Shown in pieces: positions 56,677-64,000 of a stretch of DNA of 64,000 nt. The DNA comes from Hymenopus coronatus. Taxonomy: Eukaryota > Arthropoda > Insecta > Mantodea > Hymenopodidae. Each line of letters begins with the position of its first letter. Position 1 is the stretch's first letter. The translations under genes and the position numbers were made by a program. The DNA is taken from assembly GCA_030762935.1 (NCBI GenBank), contig CM060883.1:35487501-35551500 (forward strand), in the 5' to 3' direction. The notes below the pieces were generated by a model. The model made no database searches. It was given only the letters and a program-made list of their open reading frames with translations, and was not told the DNA's origin.

Positions 56677-57310
56677 TCTGATGTGTTCCATTCACATGAC
56701 TTTCTCTACATCTCTGCAACAAATTATTGGCCGAAACAGTCTTATTACTTGTTTCCTTGTAAGTAGAAGCGAAATAACGGAGTACTATAGGTTAAAGTGA
56801 TAGGCAAAAGCTGGTTGTTATGTGACTGAAGTTCCTTTGTTTGTATGGATAGGAGTTGACAAATCAGTATGACTTTCAAAGCTGAAACTAAAAACAAGAA
56901 ATATCTTAAAAACTATCAACTCCATGAAAAAAAATGTATATTACATAAATTGTGTGTTTTAACGTGCTCTACAATGTTTGTGTGGTAAGTTTTTTCCCAC
57001 CTCTTACAGTGTAGCAGTTATGCAAAATTCTGTAAAATTGATCTAGAATAAAGTAGTCTTAAGAGGCTGTTCCCAGAAAATTCAAGATATACATTTTATT
57101 TGTCAGATAGATATCTTTAATATACGGCATTTTAATCAAAATCGTTAGAGCCATTTTTAAGAAAATCTAAATTTTCGAAATGTTTTCCACGTAAAAGGTA
57201 GTTTTGGGTGGGGGATTTTTCTCAAAATCTTTGTGAGACATATCTGGAAGATACTAAACTTAAATACCAAGTTTGGTATTTTACCGACTTTTCGTTTTTG
57301 AGTTATCGTG

Positions 57311-57355
<45 letters not shown>

Positions 57356-57469
57356 CTTTTTGTGAAAATTCTTTTTTTGGATATAAGGGACCCTAAAACA
57401 TATTTCTGGTGAAATCTTGGTATAGAATCCTTCTCTATACACTATGCACATAGTCCGTGTAGAGATAGT
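56677..57469 (+). mobile_element. HP element with a long pure (CA)n
   Basis: TCTGATGTGTTCCATTCAC to tagagatagt. (CA)n of about 19 units at 57313-57351. About 60 bp after caacaaattattg are deleted, as is the tttttgggtgcaat stretch before the hairpin. Confidence 0.9.
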
Positions 57470-57570
57470 AAAAATTAAGTTTTGTTTTATTGACGGAACC
57501 TCTGAATGTACGTGACCGTAAAATCTCAGCATTAAAATGTCGTTAGGATGCAATACTTCCTCTACTTATA

Positions 57571-58056
57571 CAGGTCGTTTCAAAACGACACCAAACGAAG
57601 ATAGCAGTCGATTACCTTAAACTTTGACTTGACCGAATCTTGATGTCACAACTTTCAAATTCTTCTATATAAAGTTTTAAGTGTGTTTAAAAATCGCATA
57701 CATTTGGGATTGGGCAGCGAAGGAACAATGGTTGTCATACTCCACCTTAACAACCTCAGAACGTGTTATACGAAACGCATAACAAAACCCAGCCATTACT
57801 AAGGTGACCTGTGCCGCGCCGGCGTGTCAATCAAACCACGCCTACACCACGCGACTAGCACCTTCGCTACAAACTGGCATCTCTCTTGGAGTGGGCCAGG
57901 CACGAGCCATTTATTATGTGCAACTGCCTAATCCATGGTGATTTTATAGCAGATTTTGTATGTGCCGAATTTAGAGCTGAAAATTATATTCACGTATCAC
58001 GTACAGTATGACCGACAAGTGCACATCTTCATTTGGTGTCGTTTTGAAACATCCTG
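57571..58056. mobile_element. TA-flanked MITE, copy 2 (longer)
   Basis: Flanked by TA (57569-57570 and 58057-58058). Ends caggtcgtttcaaaacgaca and, inverted, tgtcgttttgaaacatcctg. It has two internal blocks absent from copy 1 (near 57745-57790 and 57838-57885), so copy 1 is the deleted form. No open frame. Confidence 0.9.
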
Positions 58057-58087
58057 TATATGTAAGCAGTAGAGGCATAAAAATGTG

Positions 58088-58386
58088 TTACAATATTTTT
58101 CGTGGTGTTGATAGTTTTTTTAGATATTCCTTGTTTCTGGTTTCAGCTTTAAAAAGCATACTTTTCATATACAGGAATTTGTCAACTCCTGTCCATACAA
58201 ACAAAGGAACTTCAGTCACATAGCAACCAGCTTTTGACTTCACTTTAACCTATGGTACTCCCTTATTTCGCTTCTACTTACAATAAAGCAAGTAATAAGA
58301 CATTTTTTCTCGATTAGCATGACGTAAATAGAAGCATAAGCTTTATTGCAGAGATATAGACAAAATCATATGAATAGAACATCAGA
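58088..58386 (-). mobile_element. HP element, 5' 300 bp
   Basis: Starts at tttttcgtggtgttgatag (about consensus 310) and runs to aacatcaga, about 30 bp right of the MITE. Confidence 0.8.
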
Positions 58387-58911
58387 TTTTTTAAATGTTC
58401 CTGTTTCTTAATTTGATGTAGATTATAGACGTTCCAACCCCTTTCCAAATAAAATTGTATATTTGTCTTGAAGATGACAGACTCTTTAGAGGTGTTTATT
58501 GAATTGGCGAGCGCCAAATTGATTTGCTGCGCAGTGAGAAGCGCCATTATAACACAGGACTGCAGTGACCGGTCAGAACAGCTTCAGAAAGTTACGTAAC
58601 AACTCGCCCGCGGTGTGGAAGGTTGAATGTCCGCCAGCAGTGAACAGGTTGTAACCTTGAAAACAACGATTATACAAAATAACCACGTTCGCCACGCTTC
58701 GAGACTGCGAGGGAAGAAAAACTGCCCGTCTCACCAGTCCAGTCGTACACGACTCCCTCTCTTAAAATGAACAAAACATTTACTATCTTGCTGCAGCCTT
58801 TGTCCATCAACATTTCTACCAGTTGCAGATCCTCACAGTATTGCCCTCTAGTGTCTGCTGTCTGACATATAGCATCCGTACACTTATGTAGGTAATCAAT
58901 CAATTTAAAAA
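58387..58911. other. Spacer, nothing recognised
   Basis: Near-average composition; short minus-strand frames without known domains. Confidence 0.4.
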
Positions 58912-59649
58912 TCTAATGTATTACACTCACATGACTTTCTCTAGCTGTTCTACAAACTTCATACATAAGATTCTTCTTCTCTCTCTGCACCTTGCTAATC
59001 ACGGTACTCATTAGCACAATGTTCTTATTATTTAGTTCCGTATAAGTAGGAAGAAAATAAGAGAATACACTAGGCTAAACCAATAGTCAAATGTTTTAAA
59101 AGCTGTCGTTATGCGATTGTCATTACAAATCGCTTCTTCTCTTGGCCAGGAGTAGAACAAAAGAAAAACGGACACTCCCGTCTGAGAAAAGTATAAGTAC
59201 TTCACAACTAAAACTAATAACAATGAATATCTCGAAAACGGTAAGCACCACGAGAAAAATGTATATGATATAACTTGTGTATTTTAACAAGACCTAAAAT
59301 TTTTGTACAGTAAGTTTTTGTCTATCTCTTACGGTTTACTAGTTATGTCAAATTAAGCAAAATTCATCCAGAATGAACATGTCTTCAGAAGCTATTCCTA
59401 GAAAATTCAAGATATACATTTTATTTGGTAGGCAAATGTCTTTAATGTGTGATATTTTAATCAAAATCGTTAGAGCCATTTTTAAGAAAATCAAAATTTT
59501 CGAAAAAAGTTCCATGTAAAGGGTAGTTTGGGGTGGGAGGATTTTTCTCAAGATCTTCGTGTCGCATCCCTGGAAGATACTAAACTTAAATACAAAGTTT
59601 GGTATTTTAGCTACTTTTCGTTTTTGAGTTATCGTGTTGACAGATACAC

Positions 59650-59687
<38 letters not shown>

Positions 59688-59808
59688 GGCCCTTTTTCTG
59701 AAAATGCTTTTTTTTGGATTCAGGGGGTCCTAAAACATGTATTTCCGGTGAAATCTCGGTATCGAATTTTTGGGTGGAATACAATACTTCTCTATCCCTA
59801 TGTACATT
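58912..59808 (+). mobile_element. HP element, cut in its hairpin
   Basis: TCTAATGTATTACACTC to ctatccctatgtacattg. (CA)n at 59655-59684. The first 200 bp are of the diverged type and the rest is close to the 31684 copy, so it may be a mosaic. Confidence 0.87.
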
Positions 59809-59877
59809 GATGTTCCATTCACATTGTTAATAAGCTAATTCTTCTCTCTTTCATGCTAACCGAGATAAACGTCCTTT

Positions 59878-60076
59878 AATCTAGTTGATCATATCGGACA
59901 ATGAATGAAATTGGTGAAATGATGCTCAAATGTTCTCGGGGTCCACGGAGCTTAAAGTTACTCGACATTCATCTTCTCAGGACCATATCCGGGTAACTCA
60001 CCCTTAGGGAGATTTGAACTCACGACCTTTTGAATGTGAGGTAGACACGCTACCACCACACTACCCAGGCGGGCTG
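59878..60076 (-). repeat. SINE-C, minus copy
   Basis: Reversed: gcccgcctgggtagtgtggt (head, A box gtgtggtggtagc), B box gagttcaaatctccc, then gagttacccggatatggtcc and ctgagaagatgaatgtcgag. The 3' end is tccgatatgatcaactag. Head better preserved than at 39783. Confidence 0.88.
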
Positions 60077-60490
60077 AAAATATTTTATTACTTAGTTCCT
60101 TATAAGTAGAAGGGAAATAAGGTGTTACACTAGGCTAAACCGACAGTCAAATGCTCCATAATGTGGTTGCTATGCAATAGAAATCCGATTCTTTGTAAGG
60201 TGTTGACAAGTTCCCAAATAAGAAAAGCGTAAGTATATTAAACAAACTCAAGACATACATTTTATTTGCAATGTAAATATATTGTTCTTTAATCACAGCT
60301 TTTGAGCTATTTTTGAGAAAATCAACATTTTCGAAAATGTGCGCCTGTAAAGGATAGTTTGGATGTCCCTAATAATCTTGTGTTGCATCCTTAGAAGATA
60401 CTAAACTTAAATGTCAAGTTTTATATTTAACGGATTTTTCGTTTTTGATTTAATGTGTTAAAACACACACACACGGACCTTATCTGAAAA

Positions 60491-61345
60491 TCCATTGTGT
60501 TCCATTCACATGACTTTCTCTGCATCTCTGGAACAAATTATTCTTAAAAAGCTTAGGCCTCTATTTACTTTATGCTTATCGAGAACAAATCAGCATAAAT
60601 GGTCTTATTGCTTGTTTCCTTGTAGGTAGAAGCGAAATAAGAGTACCTAAGTTAAAGTGATAGTCAAAAGATGGTTGCTAAATGATTGAAGTTCCTTTGT
60701 TTGTATGGACAAGAGTTGACAAATTCCTGTATGACAAAAGTATGTTTTTCAAAGCTGAAAATAAAAACAAGGAATGTCTTAAAAAACGACCAACTCCACG
60801 AACTAAATGTATATGACATAAATTGTGTATTTTAATGTGCTTTACATTTTCTGTGTGGTAAGTTTTTGTCCATCTCTTACGTTTTAGCAGTTATGCAAAA
60901 GGCCATAAAATGCATCCAGAATAAAGTAGTCTTCATAGGCTATTCCCAGAAAATTCAAGATATACATTTTATTTGTCAGGTAAATATCCTTAATATACGA
61001 GATTTTTATCAAAATCGTTAAGAGCCTTTTTTTAAAAAATCAAAAATTTCGAATTGTTTTCCATGTAAAGGGTAGTAGTTTAGGGAGGGGGGATTTTTTT
61101 GAAAATCTTTGTCGCATCCTTGGAAGATACCAAATTTAAATATCAAGTTTGGTTTTTAACAGTATTTTAATTTTTGAGCTATGCTGCCCACAGACACACA
61201 CACACACACATTTTTCTAAAAGTGCTTTCTTATGGATTCAGGGGGTCTCAAAACATATATTTCCGGTGAAATCACGGTATCGAATTTTTGGGTGCAATAC
61301 AACACCTTCTCTATACACTATGTACATAGTACGTATAGAGAAAGT
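60491..61345 (+). mobile_element. HP element nested in an HP copy
   Basis: 855 bp, TCCATTGTGTTCC to tagagaaagt. It sits between the host's ctgaaaa and tttttatactg, with AAAA at the right junction. All blocks are present. Confidence 0.9.
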
Positions 61346-61679
61346 AAAATTTTTATACTGTGACTCCTAAAACGTGTATTTCTGGAGAAATCTCGTTATC
61401 GAATATTTGAGTGAATACAACAGCTGTTCTATCTACCAAGTACATTGCACATGTGTGCTAGAGAAAGAATTAACGAAAATGTTTTATAATCCGACCAAGG
61501 TGAGTGAAGTCCTGCACTGGGAGTAGAAAGTCATTGAGCAAAGTCGTTGAGCAACGATGATGACGCAAAACAAACGTCAAGAAATACTGCACAGTCTGAT
61601 AAAGATATTCTTCAGCGTATCCCTAGTATTTACATTGTTAGTAATGGAACGTAAAGAAAATAATAATTTAATTGTTTTT

Positions 61680-62519
61680 ACTTCCTCTATACGAACTATG
61701 TACATAGTGTATAGAGAAGGTATTATATTGTACTCAAAAATTCGATACCGAGATTTCACCGGAAATACATGAGACTCCCTTAATCCCCCAAAAAAAAAAG
61801 CATTTTTAGAAAAATGTCCGTGTTTGTGTCTGTCTGTCTGTGTGCATGTGTGTGTGCGAGTGTGTGTGTGTGTGGGCAGCATAGCTCAAAAATGAAAAGA
61901 CCGTTAAATACCAAACTTCAAGAAAATCTCCCCTCCTAAAACTACCCTTTACATGGAAAAAATTACGAAAATTTTGATTTTCTAAAAATGGCTCTAACGA
62001 TTTTGATTAAAATATCGTATATTAAAGACATTTACCTGACAAATAAAATGTATATCTTGAATTTTCTGGAAATGGCATTTGAAGACTACTTTATTCTGGA
62101 TGAATTTTACGGAATTTTGTGTAACTGCTAACCCGTAAGAGATGGACAAAAACTTACTGTACAGAAAACGTAGCTCGCGATAAGGCACACAATTTGTCAT
62201 AATTTTTTTTTCCTGGAGATCATTTTTAAGATATTCTTGGTTTTTCGTTTCTGCTTTGAAAAACACACTTTTCTCATACATAAATTTGTTAACTCCTGCC
62301 CATACAAACAAAGGAACTTCAGTTACATAGCAACAAACTTTTGGCTATCATTTTAACTTATGGTACTCCCTCATTTCGCTTCTACTTACAAGGAAGCAAA
62401 TAACAAGACTATTTCTGCTAATATTTCTCGATTAGCATGAAGTAAATAGAAACATAAGCTTTTTAACTAACATTTGTTGCAGAGATGTAGAGAAAGTCAT
62501 GTGAATGGAACACATCAGA
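61680..62519 (-). mobile_element. HP element, full length
   Basis: acttcctctatacg to cacatcaga. Microsatellite of gtctgtctgtgtgc and (GT)n at 61830-61874. About 60 bp of the cttggtattt block are deleted. Confidence 0.9.
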
Positions 62520-62525
62520 TTTTTT

Positions 62526-62665
62526 CACACAAGCCGTGTGTAGGCCAGGAGTTGGATTGGTAAAGTCAGACTGAAAAATTCAATGCCATAGCTGGGATTT
62601 GAACCACGGATCTCCCGATCTCTATCCGGGTATTCTGACACTGAGTTACCATGAGAAAATGCCAG
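62526..62665 (-). repeat. SINE-D, abutting an HP 5' end
   Basis: cacacaagccgtgtgtaggc, then aaattcaatgccatagctgg and atttgaaccacggatctccc (B box, reversed). It starts directly after the T-run that closes the HP copy at 61680-62519. Confidence 0.82.
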
Positions 62666-63104
62666 CATATCATTGTATTTCTCAACTGACTCGCAAGTTT
62701 CCCGGGAAACCACAAGGTGGTCTTAAATTATTTTGAAATGACAACCCCAATGGCGACTTACAATATTGTAAGTACTTTAAGTCCATGAATTCATAGTATA
62801 GCCAACTATTATGGTCAATGGGTATTGGTTTAATTGTTTTTTCACACAAGCCGTGAGTAGAACAGGAGAAAATAGCAGTTGTTCGCGAATGTTATTTTTG
62901 TGAGGAGAAGAAAGAAGGTTGGAAAACAGCTAATACAAATACCTGAACGTGGCTGTTGTTTTTACTGGATTTAATAAGAAAGCGAACGATATTTAAGATA
63001 AGGAAGGAACACCAGCTTCAAAGCGAAACTAAATCACCTTGCAAGATTGCATAATATGGACAACTAAATTATTAGAAAGAAACTTCGGGATTTGAGGTTA
63101 AAAA
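62666..63104. other. Spacer with a SINE-D tail fragment
   Basis: A second cacacaagccgtgagtag match at about 62844-62872 is the 3' tip of SINE-D (minus). The rest is not recognised. Confidence 0.5.
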
Positions 63105-63388
63105 TCCGATGAGACATTCACATGACTTTTCATTCAAAGAGTAGCTTGGAGTGGAGAGCTTTTCTTGAAAATATTCATATTACATCCTTGGAAGGTGCTG
63201 GACGTAAATATCAAGCTTGATATTTATCAGACTTTCCGTTTACGAGTCATGTGGTTCACAAACACATAGATGTACAAGCGGTGCTTTTTCTGAAAAAAAA
63301 AAAATTCTGAATACTCAGAGGTCCTCAAAACATGTATTTCCTGTGAAATATCGGTATCTATATCAAATATATGTTTGGCAGAGAAATT
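63105..63388 (+). mobile_element. HP element deletion derivative
   Basis: 5' tip TCCGATGAGACATTCACATG joins directly to agagtagcttggagtgg (about consensus 575), so over 500 bp are missing. It runs to gcagagaaatt with the hairpin lost. Confidence 0.8.
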
Positions 63389-63757
63389 AAAAATAAATCT
63401 GCGAAAATGATTAACATTTTACAATTATTTAATGTATATTTTTGCTGAGGCAGAAAATAGTACAATCTATTAGATATCGAATTAAAGAGTTCAAACATTA
63501 AAGAGTTTACTGAGCGAATGTTTTGAAGAAAAACTAAACGCGGTGAAAATATACCACTGATATACATGATGCAACCTGGATTCACAACGACTACACATTT
63601 TCCAAATGTTGGCAGAATGACAGTATTCCAAGTGACAAAGGACAGTGCTGAATACTTATCACGGTTCATGCTGGTTGGGACACCCTAACCTAAAGCTAAC
63701 AAAGTGCAAGGCTTTGATGAAAATAGTGGAAATTACTATCACGAAATTATATGGAAA

Positions 63758-63760
<3 letters not shown>
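63389..63760. other. Spacer, nothing recognised
   Basis: No family match. Confidence 0.4.

Positions 63761-63811
<51 letters not shown>
63761..63811. repeat. (CT)n microsatellite
   Basis: About 25 uninterrupted CT units. It ends exactly where SINE-B sequence begins, in place of the tRNA-like head. Confidence 0.95.
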
Positions 63812-63813
<2 letters not shown>

Positions 63814-63940
63814 GTGTCGTAGATTTACGGCACGTAAAAGGACCTCTGAGCAAAATTAAGCGGTCTTTCACGCCTAGTATAGAAGGGACGTGAGAACCAC
63901 TTCAGTTAAAAAGCGTATATATATAAAACGCCATTTCCTA
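63811..63940 (+). repeat. SINE-B, 3' half
   Basis: cccgtgtcgtagatttacgg, then aaaattaagcggtctttcac and gagaaccact, with a tatatata tail. The head is replaced by the CT repeat. Confidence 0.88.
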
Positions 63941-64000
63941 CCCTAGAGCTATCACAGCGCATGCTCCGATGAAATCAAGAAAATTTATGAAAAAAATTAC

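Larger units (their letters stand above)
59809..61470 (+). mobile_element. HP element host carrying SINE-C and a nested HP copy
   Basis: Pieces 59809-59877 (tgttccattcacattgtt ...), 60077-60490 (to ttatctgaaaa) and 61346-61470 (tatactgtgactcctaaaac to gctagagaaaga). The two inserts are SINE-C and an HP copy in the same orientation. Confidence 0.82.

Noticed and set aside
4917..60076. Preferential insertion of SINEs into HP copies
   Set aside because: About half of the SINEs lie inside HP copies, but HP makes up about half of the window, so this is what chance predicts.
1..64000. CRISPR array, operons, prokaryotic promoters or phage
   Set aside because: No direct-repeat/spacer pattern of CRISPR size; repeats are dispersed and eukaryotic in type.

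Overview
The window reads as non-coding, repeat-dense DNA from a large animal genome. tRNA-headed SINEs, mariner transposases, RNase H-bearing non-LTR retrotransposons, long AT-rich spacers and no operons or compact ORFs point to an arthropod. A polyneopteran-type insect is possible, but that is a low-confidence guess. No intact protein-coding gene was found. The only host-gene candidate is one unrecognised exon-like block near 5.3-5.5 kb.

The dominant feature is one interspersed family, labelled here the HP element (hairpin-ended element; working name only). By hand alignment it has about 35 substantial copies and a dozen fragments, and covers roughly 30 kb, close to half the window. In the orientation I call +, a full copy is about 0.86 kb. 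It starts after an A-run with TCTGATGTGTTCCATTCACA, carries ACTTTCTCTA about 22 nt in, and has an internal CA-rich microsatellite at about 0.70-0.73 kb. A conserved block containing CCGGTGAAATCTCGGTATCG follows. It ends in a large hairpin around CTATGTACATAG followed by AGAGAAAGT and another A-run. Position landmarks in the entries refer to the well-preserved copy at 31684-32541. I see no transposase in it, so it appears non-autonomous. The hairpins, subterminal inverted repeats, internal microsatellite and A/T-tract targets resemble Helentron-associated (HINE/DINE-1-like) elements, but that classification is an inference.

Layout: 0-1.7 kb, spacer plus one SINE. 1.7-5.2 kb, HP copies, a palindrome of HP 3' ends and a SINE inside an HP copy. 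5.2-7.5 kb, the candidate exon and a decayed mariner. 7.5-9.3 kb, an HP copy holding a SINE and an oppositely oriented HP copy. 9.7-11.3 kb, an internally deleted mariner with good ends, a TA-flanked MITE and a truncated HP copy. 12-17.9 kb, a SINE pair and HP copies. 18.6-22.3 kb, a layered nest: a LINE split by two HP copies, then a 1.29-kb mariner that is itself split by a SINE with a perfect 13-bp target duplication. 23-28.9 kb, HP copies with a duplicated flank and a nested HP copy. 29.9-39.3 kb, HP copies, a 0.35-kb tRNA SINE and a second duplicated flank. 39.3-43.3 kb, HP-free, with a SINE, a mariner 3' end, an AT-only tract and a LINE 3' end. 43.3-56 kb, HP copies, hAT-like fragments, a hairpin and a LINE 3' end with an ATTC tail. 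56.6-64 kb, HP copies (one nested in another), the second MITE copy and more SINEs.

Nothing here works together as a pathway. The organisation is a record of successive insertions, whose order can be read from who interrupts whom.
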